Assembly (NCBI GenBank): GCA_910587485.1
Contig: CAJUKN010000019.1
Location: 1-50,672, forward strand
From: an uncultured Lachnospira sp.
GTDB lineage: Bacteria > Bacillota > Clostridia > Lachnospirales > Lachnospiraceae
Length of the DNA stretch: 50,672 nucleotides
Reading direction: 5' to 3'
Shown here: positions 15,811 to 23,999 of the stretch, piece after piece
How positions within the stretch are numbered: position 1 is the stretch's first letter
Layout of the letters: the number at the start of each line of letters is the position of its first letter
Notes under the pieces: generated by a model
Databases searched by the model: none
Told to the model about the DNA's origin: nothing
What the model saw: the letters and a program-made list of their open reading frames with translations, nothing else
Position numbers and translations under genes: made by a program

Positions 15811-15913
15811 GTAATATTATAATATAGTTGAAAAAATTTTTTAAAGGTAGAAACGAGCAAGAGATAATAAGAACCATTAAGAGCATTTTATATGAATTTC
15901 GCGCCATATAAGA

Positions 15914-15939
15914 TAAAAAATAAAACCTTTTGCCGATAA
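15914..15939 (+). promoter_or_regulatory. Sigma-28 (flagellar/SigD-type) promoter
   Basis: TAAA (15914-15917), a 14-nt spacer, and GCCGATAA (15932-15939) match the FliA/SigD consensus. It lies about 70 nt upstream of ATG 16011 and reads toward it. This is the only such match I noticed in the window. It ties the next two genes to the motility regulon. Confidence 0.75.
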
Positions 15940-16010
15940 AATAAATAGGCAGCGGTTTATAAATATTAAATGTTAAAGCTGCCAAAAATAAAACGAAAGG
16001 AGTAGTAAAA

Positions 16011-16820
16011 ATGGATTTTGGAGTGACAAGCAAATTGGCAGAGTATTCTTTTGGCAATTCCCGCAAGCAAAATACCAAGACTGATAAAAGTGAACATATG
16101 AGTTTTTTGGAATTGGCAGCTTTGAAAGCAGCAGAAAAGGCGTCAAAACAGGAAAAAACAACAGAAGGAAGTCTAAAGGAAATGTGGCAGACAAGATTTC
16201 CGGGAGGATATTATCATGTGATGGACGTCTCAAAGTCGCCAGAGTACTTATGGGGTAGATATGATTTTCCATTTGAAAAGTTTTTTAATGACACAGTTGA
16301 TGAGTCGGTATTAGATTGGAAAGCAAAAGGAGCGCAGCCAAAATTGACAGATTCGTCCGTACAGTCAAGGCTTGATTCAACGCTTGGAAAAAATGTTATT
16401 ATAGTACCACCAGTATTAGAAGAAAAAATGAAAAATAATCCAATATTGGCACAAAGAATAATGGCAAAGGTAGAGAATTTGATTGTTATGGACGAAGCGA
16501 AAGTACCAGCAGGTAGAATATGCTCTCATTTGATTGTGTTAGAGGAAAATGGAGAAATTTCTGCACGCAGTATGGCAGCGAGTGGCGGCGGCAATATTGT
16601 TGGACCAACAGAGGAAGAACAAGAACAGTTTGAGGCAGAACAAAAGGAAAAGGAGAAAAGACGAAAAAAATATGCTCAACTAAATGAAGAAAGTGCATTG
16701 AAACGTAAATTACAAGAACAGGAAGCTGATAAAGTATATTATCATAACAGCAAAGTAAAAGAACAGATATTTGTTGCTTATGAAAAAAATATTGTGCCGT
16801 CAGCAGTAGTTCAAAAATAA
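16011..16820 (+). CDS. Unknown protein under sigma-28 control
   Basis: This 269-aa protein has no signal peptide or membrane segment. It has a Ser/Lys-rich N-terminus (MDFGVTSKLAEYSFGNSRKQ), a middle domain (TRFPGGYYHVMDVSKSPEYL, then GKNVIIVPPVLEEKMKNNPI, AKVENLIVMDEAKVPAG) and a long charged coiled coil (about 200-245, EEEQEQFEAEQKEKEKRRKK). An AAAGGAG site precedes the ATG and the sigma-28 promoter lies just upstream, so a role in flagellar function, late secretion or chemotaxis is plausible. The family is not recognised. Confidence 0.7.
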   Translation: MDFGVTSKLAEYSFGNSRKQNTKTDKSEHMSFLELAALKAAEKASKQEKTTEGSLKEMWQTRFPGGYYHVMDVSKSPEYLWGRYDFPFEKFFNDTVDESVLDWKAKGAQPKLTDSSVQSRLDSTLGKNVIIVPPVLEEKMKNNPILAQRIMAKVENLIVMDEAKVPAGRICSHLIVLEENGEISARSMAASGGGNIVGPTEEEQEQFEAEQKEKEKRRKKYAQLNEESALKRKLQEQEADKVYYHNSKVKEQIFVAYEKNIVPSAVVQK

Positions 16821-16940
16821 TATTTTTTGATTTTTTTAATAATTAGGAACATAAAAAGTATGCTTGGACTTATTATAAGGGAGCAAAATGGTTCGGACTG
16901 ACAGAAGAACCAGTAAAAAATAAAAATTATTAATAAGAAT

Positions 16941-16987
16941 TTTTAGTTCTTTGTGCAAAAGCAGCACAGAAATGAGGTGAAAAATGG
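16941..16987 (+). repeat. 47-nt leader repeat, partner at 23953-23999
   Basis: The segment runs from TTTTAGTTCTTTGTGCAA through GCAGC and GAAATGAGG to the ATG region, and is repeated upstream of the dehydratase gene with about five mismatches. Both copies end with the ribosome binding site (AATGAGG) and start codon of the gene that follows. It may be a regulatory leader or a recombination footprint. Confidence 0.55.
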
Positions 16988-17478
16988 ATATTGGCAAAGT
17001 AGGCACAACATATTGTCTGTCAGCAAGACATTCAATGAAAAGTACAGAAAAAAATGTGCCAGAAAATCAATTTTTAGATACTGTTGCAAAAAAAGCGACA
17101 GAAAATACAATAGATTATGAGGAAAGATTGTTGCAAAATATTGCACCAAATGCGCCAGAGGAAGTAAAAACAGCATGGAAGGAAGCTGCTAAAGAAGTTG
17201 GTGCCAATGGAATGGGAATGAAGAAAAATGGAATGTTAAGTCATATTTCACAAATGTTGGTGCAGCAAGTTATTAATGCACATAATGGTAATCCCAATCC
17301 ACAGGATATTATGGGAGATTCTGTAGAATCTGCATGGCAGGCAGCAAAAAAAGCACTTTATAATTTGGAAAACCCATTAGCACCAATAAATCAGCGAAAA
17401 TTGGAAGTGCAGGAGCAGATTAAAAAGGAAAAGGAATTTTATCAGGCATTTATAACGAAATTAGAACAATTTTTATAG
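16984..17478 (+). CDS. Unknown helical protein, second gene of the sigma-28 pair
   Basis: This 164-aa protein starts MDIGKVGTTYCLSARHSMKS, similar in style to the preceding protein (short MD-G-V-T start). The rest is mainly helical (EVKTAWKEAAKEVGANGMGM, SHISQMLVQQVINAHNG). No signal peptide or membrane helix. It lies 163 nt after the 269-aa gene with no clear terminator between, so it is probably in the same sigma-28 operon. Its ribosome binding site lies within the shared 47-nt leader. Not recognised. Confidence 0.65.
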   Translation: MDIGKVGTTYCLSARHSMKSTEKNVPENQFLDTVAKKATENTIDYEERLLQNIAPNAPEEVKTAWKEAAKEVGANGMGMKKNGMLSHISQMLVQQVINAHNGNPNPQDIMGDSVESAWQAAKKALYNLENPLAPINQRKLEVQEQIKKEKEFYQAFITKLEQFL

Positions 17479-17634
17479 TCTCTGATTTAGTCAATTAATA
17501 TTTAGAACGTGAATAGTATGTGGCTGATAAAAAAATATAGGCAGTTGGAATTGAATTTGTTGATGGAGATATTGAATCTTATATCAACAATAAAATAAAA
17601 AATTATTGGAATAAAGAATATATATGATGATGTC

Positions 17635-17734
17635 TTGGGGCTGTAGCATTAAAAGAATGAGTATAAGATAGAGCTATTTTAAGAATAGATATAATGGTAT
17701 CTTATATGTGTTTTGCTTAGCGCGACAGCCTCAA
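17635..17734. repeat. 100-bp imperfect palindrome with GGGGCTGT ends
   Basis: TTGGGGCTGTAGCATTAAAA at the left pairs with GCGACAGCCTCAA at the right, and the inner arms end in TATAAGATA/TATCTTATA. It sits between convergent genes (16984-17478 and 17760-18794). Exactly the same length is found at 47781-47880, with related ends also at 22741-22792 and a half copy at 14845-14888. It is a MITE-like repeat that may serve as a two-way terminator. Confidence 0.6.
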
Positions 17735-17759
17735 GGTAAAAGGGTAAAAATGGAAATTT

Positions 17760-18794
17760 TTAATAATGTATTAGTTCTTGCCAGCGTCTATCTTCTTTTA
17801 AAAATCCATAGTTTTCCTCATCACAAAAACATTTCAATAAATTATGTTTAAGTTCTTTTAAAAATTCTGTTCTTGTTTCTTGAAATTTCATATGTTCATA
17901 CAGAGGAGATTGGCAAAAGCTGCATATTTGTTCTATAGAAGCAAGCATTTCTTTCATGGTGGCAATTATCGTATCAATATCTTTTTCAATGGTGGCAATC
18001 TCAAGTTGACTTGAGACTTCATAATATTTCCCCATTTCAAAGCATTTGGCAAATTCTTTTTGTTTATCAGCAAGCATATGTGCCTTTTTCATGTTTTTTT
18101 CATTTATTGCCAACATATAAATGCCATGAAGAGTACTATCTATCATTCTATAGTATGAGAACAAAAGTTCCTCATACGTTTTATAAGCTTTGATAATTTG
18201 ATTTGTCTTACTATAAACTTCTGCTTGTTTTCTTTTTCTTTCTGGATTTTGTTTAGAAAAGTAGTCTAAACATTCCTCTGCTTTTTTATATTGATTTTTT
18301 CGCATATAAAAGTTAAATAGAGCGTCAGCGGTATGATTACGGATAGTTTCATTGTTACTTTGAAGTAATTGAACATATAAAGAGTGAAAATAGGTATCAT
18401 ACTTTTGTGAATCAGGAATTTCTTGTATTTTAAGCTGAGCTTCAAATATTATTGTTATTTGCCAAATAAGCTGTTCACAATTTGGATATTCTTCTAATTT
18501 TTTCTTAGCCCATTGAAAGGCTTGCTCGTAAGGTTTTTCTTTTAATAGGGCATCCGCTTCTAAGATAATTTTATTGATATCTTGTGATGTCAGTTCTTCC
18601 TGAAAAGATAACAAGGTATCTAATGAAATACCCAACAATCTTGCAATAGGCAATAATAAGGTGATATCAGGAAAAGAATTACCATTCTCCCATTTATTGA
18701 CGGCAGGTGCCGTTATACCAAGTCTGGTGGCCATTTCTTCTTGTGTCATATTTTTTATTTTTCGATATTTTCGGATTACTTCTCCTAACTGCAT
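17760..18794 (-). CDS. Xre regulator with TPR-like C-terminal region
   Basis: This 344-aa protein has an N-terminal HTH (IRKYRKIKNMTQEEMATRLG, AVNKWENGNSFP, LARLLGISLDTLL) and about 270 residues of helix pairs (KPYEQAFQWAKKKLEEYPNC, KKAEECLDYFSKQNPERK, TNQIIKAYKTYEELLFSYYR) that look like TPR repeats. The layout resembles peptide- or partner-sensing regulators (RRNPP-like), or a common Lachnospiraceae Xre-TPR family of unknown ligand. A CAGGAGG site precedes the ATG. It is divergent from the 19118 gene across a 323-bp gap and may control it. Confidence 0.8.
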   Translation of the reverse strand: MQLGEVIRKYRKIKNMTQEEMATRLGITAPAVNKWENGNSFPDITLLLPIARLLGISLDTLLSFQEELTSQDINKIILEADALLKEKPYEQAFQWAKKKLEEYPNCEQLIWQITIIFEAQLKIQEIPDSQKYDTYFHSLYVQLLQSNNETIRNHTADALFNFYMRKNQYKKAEECLDYFSKQNPERKRKQAEVYSKTNQIIKAYKTYEELLFSYYRMIDSTLHGIYMLAINEKNMKKAHMLADKQKEFAKCFEMGKYYEVSSQLEIATIEKDIDTIIATMKEMLASIEQICSFCQSPLYEHMKFQETRTEFLKELKHNLLKCFCDEENYGFLKEDRRWQELIHY

Positions 18795-19117
18795 AAATCA
18801 TTCCTCCTGTTATATACATAGAAATTGTACAATTTATATCATATATTGTGTGTTATTTTGCACTAATTCATCATATCAGTTTGTCAAAAGCTTTACAACT
18901 GAACAGTATTTAATTATTTGTTAAAAAAATTAACGATTGTTCATAAAAATATAATAGAGTGTTTTTGATATAGATAGGTAAGTTGATATAAATTTTTTTA
19001 AAGGCAGAATTAAAAAATAGAAAATATATTTATATAAATAAGCATTTTAAAATACTTGAAGATTATGTTAAAAAAGTTTAAAATAGAGAGGATTTAAGAA
19101 AGGACAAGACTGTTTGT
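18795..19117. other. Divergent intergenic region
   Basis: 323 bp of AT-rich DNA between the Xre-TPR gene and the 19118 gene. Apart from the promoter noted at 19057-19085 and minus-strand AT-rich sequence near the Xre start, I see no gene or stable hairpin. Confidence 0.5.
19057..19085 (+). promoter_or_regulatory. Sigma-A-type promoter for the 19118 operon
   Basis: TTGAAG (19057-19062), 17-nt spacer, TAAAAT (19080-19085), ending 32 nt before the ATG at 19118. Confidence 0.5.
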
Positions 19118-19531
19118 ATGTCAGAATATATATGGAAGAGAAGCATTTATAAAGGTGGTCGAATGGGAGTGATACTTGAAGCAGGATATCAGACAGTATC
19201 CAATAGACCAGTAGACAAAACTATAAAAATAACAGAAAAGATATATTTCAAACCCATGCTGCTACCATATCCTAAAAGCGAATTTTTAGATGATGAAGAA
19301 ATAAAATATTTTTGTGCGGGGCTTCGATTAATTAGCAAATCCTTATCAGAAGAAGTACAAGAGGGATTTTATTTATGGATTGGACTGCAAAGTATCTCTT
19401 TTTCAGAATGTTATATTCAGATAGAAGATTTTACAGGTGCTGCTCTTCTTTGGGCAAGTGAGACATTTAATATTCCAATACCTGATGTAGATGTATATTC
19501 AGATAGCTGGAAAGGTGAGTTTCTTTTATGA
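19118..19531 (+). CDS. Unknown 137-aa protein, immunity-like
   Basis: A soluble protein with a beta-rich start (MGVILEAGYQTVSNRPVDKT) and an acidic C-terminal half (SFSECYIQIEDFTGAALLWA). A second start at 19163 (MGVILEAG) has an AAGGTGG site close by and may be the real one. The stop overlaps the next start (ATGA). Not recognised. Size and gene company suggest an immunity or accessory protein. Confidence 0.6.
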   Translation: MSEYIWKRSIYKGGRMGVILEAGYQTVSNRPVDKTIKITEKIYFKPMLLPYPKSEFLDDEEIKYFCAGLRLISKSLSEEVQEGFYLWIGLQSISFSECYIQIEDFTGAALLWASETFNIPIPDVDVYSDSWKGEFLL

Positions 19532-20064
19532 GCAAGCAACAAAGCGAATTGCAAATATCTTGTCATGCAAAAGAAATATCAAAGCTTTTGACAAAGTATT
19601 GTATCAAAGTATGTAATATAAATGGGTTGGATACTTATATTATTTCACCAAAATATTATGGTGATATGTTAGCGGATACCAAATTGTTGGACAAATTATC
19701 TATATCTATATTTGCCTCAATTGATAGTATAAAACGGTTTATCAGTATAGCAAAAACGGTTGACAATCAATTATTGTTAGCATTTGTTTACCATGAATAT
19801 TATATCGATAAATTTGCATGGATACCACTAAACTGTTATGAAAATGAAATGACATTTTATCCTGTTCATTATCGTAGTTTGTGGCTGTGCAGAGAATGTG
19901 GTTATCCGTTACGCGCCAATATTATTATGCCAATCGAGGAATCTGATTCAACATTTTATAGTGGAACAAAAAATCAATATCCTAAAATACCATCTATTTT
20001 TAAGAAAATCCCATGCCCAAAGTGCGGCAAATTATTGCAAAATCATTTGCTTATTTTGAAGTGA
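19528..20064 (+). CDS. Unknown protein with C-terminal zinc ribbon
   Basis: A 178-aa protein. The N-terminal 110 residues form an alpha/beta domain (YCIKVCNINGLDTYIISPKY). The C-terminal part has two CxxC pairs, LWLCRECGYPL and IPCPKCGKLL, about 45 residues apart, which could together bind zinc. It overlaps the preceding gene by 4 nt and is likely co-translated with it. Not recognised. Confidence 0.65.
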   Translation: MSKQQSELQISCHAKEISKLLTKYCIKVCNINGLDTYIISPKYYGDMLADTKLLDKLSISIFASIDSIKRFISIAKTVDNQLLLAFVYHEYYIDKFAWIPLNCYENEMTFYPVHYRSLWLCRECGYPLRANIIMPIEESDSTFYSGTKNQYPKIPSIFKKIPCPKCGKLLQNHLLILK

Positions 20065-20193
20065 AATTTTTAACCTACAAGTTATTGTGCAAAAGACTGC
20101 CAAGCATAAAAGGCTATATAATAGCCTTGTTAAAAGTAGAGTTATTAAGTTATCCGCTGTTTCTAAAAATCAGTCATAGCATGGAGGCTAAAT

Positions 20194-20952
20194 ATGACGT
20201 ATGGAATATTAATTTTGTGGAAGCGTTTTAGTAATTCTTATGTAAAAAATGAATTGATGGCTGAAATTGAAAATCATTGTATAAAGCATGGCATATATTC
20301 ACAAGCTGCTTATGATGATTATCAAAAAAATAAATTTGCAAAAAATAGTCTTTATATCTATCATGGACATGCGGAAAGTGATATACCTGTAGGGATAGAA
20401 TATGAAGTAATTGCTCGTATGGGTGAATATGGTATAATACAGCCAGATTCCGTTCAAGAATGTCATTCAAAGGTGTTAAATTTTTTTACACAGTATCCAA
20501 TGCAGCCATTTTATCAGGCAGATTTGGGTTATCATGGACTCAGTTTAATACAGTTTGAAAAAGAAATTCCGCCCATGATATATGAATTAGAGGAAGTTAT
20601 GCAAAAAGAATCTATGAATTGGACAACCCAGATTTGCTTAGGCTCAAAAGAGGGAATACAGCGGATTATCAATAAGGATATGGCATTGAGAGAACTATCA
20701 AAAGTATTAAAGGATTTTGGCATTAAAAATACAAATGACTTTTATTATGTTTCCAATTCTTTAGATAGGAATAGTGATAGTCAAATTTGTTGTGATATTG
20801 CTCACAAGAGCAAAGAAGAAAAAAATAAAAATAAATTTTGTCAAGTGATAGACGAACAAATTATAAAAAAGTATAATTTAACTCAAAAAGAAGCAGAAGA
20901 AATTATTGACAAGAGTTTAGATAGTTTTTGGCAAAAGCGATTAAAGTTATAA
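20194..20952 (+). CDS. Unknown 252-aa protein
   Basis: A soluble helical protein starting MTYGILILWKRFSNSYVKNE, with no signal peptide. A GGAGG site lies 6-7 nt before the ATG. It is 129 nt after the zinc-ribbon gene and 19 nt before the DUF2262 gene, so it is probably part of the same transcript. No motif or family is recognised. Confidence 0.6.
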   Translation: MTYGILILWKRFSNSYVKNELMAEIENHCIKHGIYSQAAYDDYQKNKFAKNSLYIYHGHAESDIPVGIEYEVIARMGEYGIIQPDSVQECHSKVLNFFTQYPMQPFYQADLGYHGLSLIQFEKEIPPMIYELEEVMQKESMNWTTQICLGSKEGIQRIINKDMALRELSKVLKDFGIKNTNDFYYVSNSLDRNSDSQICCDIAHKSKEEKNKNKFCQVIDEQIIKKYNLTQKEAEEIIDKSLDSFWQKRLKL

Positions 20953-20971
20953 AAAATGGAGGGTTGATTTG

Positions 20972-21790
20972 ATGAACGAGAAAACGTTTTATTCTTTTTT
21001 TTCTGAGGAGGAGAAAGAGTTTGTTGTTGCTATGATAAGCGGCGTATCAGGAGGAAAGGCGGCAGGCGATACCTGTTGGACGATGAATGCCGATTTTTTG
21101 GCATATGAATGTGAGGACAAAATTTTTGAAGATAGAGGATATCTTTGCTGGCTGGTTTCAGATGATGAAGAGAGGGCAAGTCAACATAATAAATTTGAAG
21201 GCAATATGATTTACCGAATTAAGGCAAGAGAATTAAAAGAGAAACAAACAAGCAGATATTGCAATCGTTTGCTTGTTACACAAATTCTTGATTGTAATGT
21301 GAAATCACCAGAATTGGAAAAGATATTAGCAAAGTACAATGAACCACTCACAGTAGAAGATGATATTTTAGGGACACTTACTTTAGATAAGCAATACTTT
21401 GAATTGAGTACAGAAATTCAATTTGGAAACAATGAAAATGTTTGCATATCAATGGATGTTGATGATGAAGATAAGGATAGTTGGGAAGAGCCTATCAACA
21501 TAGCACGTCAGTTGGTTCAAAATGCAGAAAAATTAGATATGGATATGCGACAATTTGCAGCCAAAGCACTTACACATAATGCAAATGACTGGCAGGATAA
21601 TTTAGATGAAGACTTGCCAGAGATAACACAAGAGCAATTTGCTGAGCGTATTGCTTTAGAATCAATCCATGTAGATGAAGATGGCGATTATACAGCTTAC
21701 TATGATGATGACAATATGTTTTGTGGACATATAGTTGTCGTTGACGGAAATATTGAGACAGGATTTGAGTCGTCATATATTGAGGGTTGA
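20972..21790 (+). CDS. DUF2262-domain protein
   Basis: This 272-aa protein has an N-terminal domain (EKEFVVAMISGVSGGKAAGD) of unknown type. Its DUF2262 region (about 130-272) shows LGTLTLDKQYFELSTEI, ALTHNANDWQDNLDEDLPEI, TQEQFAERIALESIHVDED and FCGHIVVVDGNIETGF. DUF2262 is linked to immunity or regulatory proteins but has no proven activity known to me. I prefer ATG 20972 over TTG 20969 because GGAGGG lies 8 nt upstream. Last gene of the 19118-21790 group. Confidence 0.7.
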   Translation: MNEKTFYSFFSEEEKEFVVAMISGVSGGKAAGDTCWTMNADFLAYECEDKIFEDRGYLCWLVSDDEERASQHNKFEGNMIYRIKARELKEKQTSRYCNRLLVTQILDCNVKSPELEKILAKYNEPLTVEDDILGTLTLDKQYFELSTEIQFGNNENVCISMDVDDEDKDSWEEPINIARQLVQNAEKLDMDMRQFAAKALTHNANDWQDNLDEDLPEITQEQFAERIALESIHVDEDGDYTAYYDDDNMFCGHIVVVDGNIETGFESSYIEG

Positions 21791-21891
21791 CACTCCCATA
21801 GCTAAAGCAAGGAGTTTATGATACATTGGATAAATCATAATGATATCTAGTATTAAAAATTCTTTTTGTAACAGCTTTTTTTATTGAAATA

Positions 21892-22383
21892 TCATTTAAA
21901 AACCCGAAACATACAAGCTCCATCTTCACAATGTATAATAAGCCATGAGTAGTCTTTTGGTGATAAGTAAAAGTCGTCCATAAAAATAGGCATTTCGTAT
22001 AGTACTTTTTTGATTTCAGTTATGGTACCCTCATATACCCAATCGCCGTCCATGATGATATAATATTGTGTTGATGGATTTTTGTCGGGAATAAGTTGAT
22101 TGATTTTGTCAATATATAGGTTCCAATCACTCCAATCAGTTCTAATTTGTTTGCAGTTTTTAAGATTATCACGCAGTCTTGTCCACATATATGGAAATTG
22201 TATCGTTGGATATTTCTGATAGTCGCAAAATGTGTAATAGATATTGTGTTGAACCTTCTTATAATAAAGCTTATCTACTTCATGGAAAGCTTTTCTGTCA
22301 ATATTATATTTCTTTATAATATTTTCTATCTCATTGCGATATTCATAGCGTATTTTTTGCTGTTCTGTTTTAATATTCATCAT
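21892..22383 (-). CDS. Unknown 163-aa protein, immunity-like
   Basis: A soluble protein with a helical N-terminus and aromatic C-terminal half (STQYYIIMDGDWVYEGTIT, FYLSPKDYSWLIIHCEDG). The pattern resembles small immunity-type proteins, but no family can be named with confidence. It starts MM; either Met may be used, and the ribosome site (GGTGA) is weak. It faces the preceding operon head-on (convergent). Confidence 0.55.
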   Translation of the reverse strand: MMNIKTEQQKIRYEYRNEIENIIKKYNIDRKAFHEVDKLYYKKVQHNIYYTFCDYQKYPTIQFPYMWTRLRDNLKNCKQIRTDWSDWNLYIDKINQLIPDKNPSTQYYIIMDGDWVYEGTITEIKKVLYEMPIFMDDFYLSPKDYSWLIIHCEDGACMFRVFK

Positions 22384-22582
22384 TTTTCACCATTTTTGCG
22401 CTGTTTTTGTACAATGTGGCAAACAGCACAGACACAAACCTTATAAATGTTACAGCACATACCACTGCATATTTTTGATTACAAGAAATTTTATCAATTT
22501 TTAATAGGATTATACCATAATTGTATAATAAATTATACTTTTATTTTGCAATGAATATCTTGTAAAGCGTTATATTTGTTGA

Positions 22583-22612
22583 TTGATATTGTTTGTAAGA
22601 ATATATTATAAT
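22583..22612 (+). promoter_or_regulatory. Upstream promoter of the glycan cluster
   Basis: TTGATA (22583-22588), 18-nt spacer, TATAAT (22607-22612). Confidence 0.55.
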
Positions 22613-22660
22613 GAACTGCTATAAAACAAAGATAAAGTATAAAGCATGTATAGAGAGGGC

Positions 22661-22688
22661 TTGAAAATGGGAATATTTATGTTATAAT
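22661..22688 (+). promoter_or_regulatory. Second, stronger promoter of the glycan cluster
   Basis: TTGAAA (22661-22666), 16-nt spacer and a perfect TATAAT (22683-22688) with the extended TG motif at 22680-22681. Confidence 0.65.
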
Positions 22689-22740
22689 AGCCCTTAGCTT
22701 TTAGAATTAAATAAGTATCAATATAAATAATACCACACAA

Positions 22741-22798
22741 TAGGGGCTGTCGCATGAAGCAAACGTATTTTATCTTGGTGCGAAAGCCCCTTTAAAGT
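22741..22798 (+). terminator. Leader hairpin, possible attenuator
   Basis: AGGGGCTGTCGCA (22742-22754) pairs with TGCGAAAGCCCCT (22779-22791) with one mismatch, followed by TTAAAGTTTTT. It lies between the two promoters and the first gene, so transcripts must pass it: an attenuator, or a terminator of antisense or upstream transcription. Its arm is related to the 100-bp palindromes at 17635 and 47781. Confidence 0.55.
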
Positions 22799-22863
22799 TT
22801 TTATAGAAAACCTTAAAATGGAGGAAAAACGATATTTGTATAATAGGTACAGAAAGGGAAATA

Positions 22864-23919
22864 ATGTTGACAGTATCTTTAGGTGTAATTGCCTTTAATG
22901 AAGAGAAGTATATAGGAAATTTGTTGCAGGACATTATGAATCAAGATTATCCACATAAACAGATGGAAATTATTTTAGTGGATGGCAAATCAAAGGATTG
23001 TACAAAACAGATAATGAATCAATTTCGTAAAAACAATAAGAAGGATTTTATTGATATTAAAGTTCTTGATAATCCAAAGAAGACACAGCCATGTGGTTGG
23101 AATGTTGCATTAGACGCATATAGTTGTGAAGTTTTTATCAAAGTGGATGCACATGGTTCTATTCCATATGATTTTGTAAGCAAATGTGTGGCAGCATTAA
23201 ATGAAGGTGAATCTATTGTCGGTGGGCAAAGACCATGTATATTAGATAATTCTGCACCGTTTTCCGAAACACTGCTGCTTGCTGAAAATTCGATGTTTGG
23301 TTCAAGTATAGCTCCATACAGGCATAATCCGGGCAAGACATATGTCCATTCAATGTTTCACGCAGCATATAAAAGAGAAGTCTTTGATAAGGTTGGCAAG
23401 TACAATGAAAATCTGGTAAGAACAGAAGATAATGAAATACATTATCGAATGAGGCAGGCAGGATACAAATTTGCATTTTATCCAGATATTATCTCCTATC
23501 AGCATGTACGTAACTGTTTGGGGAAAATGTTAAAACAGAAATTTAGCAATGGATATTGGATAGGTCTTACTTCGGGTGTATGTCCAAAATGTTTGTCTAT
23601 CTATCATTTTGTACCATTTGCATTTGTGATGGCGATTTTTTCTTCCATTATTGGGCTTTTTATTGCAGGTAAAGCAAAATTAACTTCATTTAAAAATATA
23701 ATTTGCAAACTTACTAAATTGATGTGGAGCTTATATGGAACATTGGCTCTTGTTATGACAGCAACATCAATATATAAAGCAAAAGAAAAAAGAAATGTCA
23801 CCAATTTCTTGCTTCCAATCATATTTTTATTATTGCATTTTAGTTATGGAATTGGTACAGTAGTGGGATTAGTTAAAATGCCAAAGTGGGTAAAAAGGCT
23901 TAATAAGGGTGAAAATTGA
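22864..23919 (+). CDS. GT2 glycosyltransferase, ExoA-like
   Basis: This 351-aa protein has a GT-A fold domain in residues 1-235: SLGVIAFNEEKYIGNLLQDI, LVDGKSKDCT, KVDAHGSIP (in the DxD position) and RTEDNEIHYRMRQAGYK. Three membrane segments follow (about 246-268, 288-307, 318-340). This is the layout of ExoA-type succinoglycan glucosyltransferases that work on lipid-linked oligosaccharide at the inner face of the membrane. First gene of the glycan cluster. Donor and acceptor sugars are unknown. Confidence 0.85.
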   Translation: MLTVSLGVIAFNEEKYIGNLLQDIMNQDYPHKQMEIILVDGKSKDCTKQIMNQFRKNNKKDFIDIKVLDNPKKTQPCGWNVALDAYSCEVFIKVDAHGSIPYDFVSKCVAALNEGESIVGGQRPCILDNSAPFSETLLLAENSMFGSSIAPYRHNPGKTYVHSMFHAAYKREVFDKVGKYNENLVRTEDNEIHYRMRQAGYKFAFYPDIISYQHVRNCLGKMLKQKFSNGYWIGLTSGVCPKCLSIYHFVPFAFVMAIFSSIIGLFIAGKAKLTSFKNIICKLTKLMWSLYGTLALVMTATSIYKAKEKRNVTNFLLPIIFLLLHFSYGIGTVVGLVKMPKWVKRLNKGEN

Positions 23920-23952
23920 GCATAAAAGGGAATAGTCAAAACTTGTAAGAGC

Positions 23953-23999
23953 TTTTAGTTCTTTGTGCAAGAGCAGCGCGGAAATGAGGATAAAAATGG
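23953..23999 (+). repeat. 47-nt leader repeat, partner at 16941-16987
   Basis: Near copy of the leader before the 16984 gene, ending in the same AATGAGG ribosome site. The downstream genes are unrelated. Confidence 0.55.

Larger units (their letters stand above)
22384..22863. other. 480-bp leader and promoter region of the glycan cluster
   Basis: AT-rich region with two sigma-A-type promoters and a downstream hairpin (listed separately). Apart from these no gene is seen. The leader from the second promoter to the first gene is about 170 nt. Confidence 0.6.
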
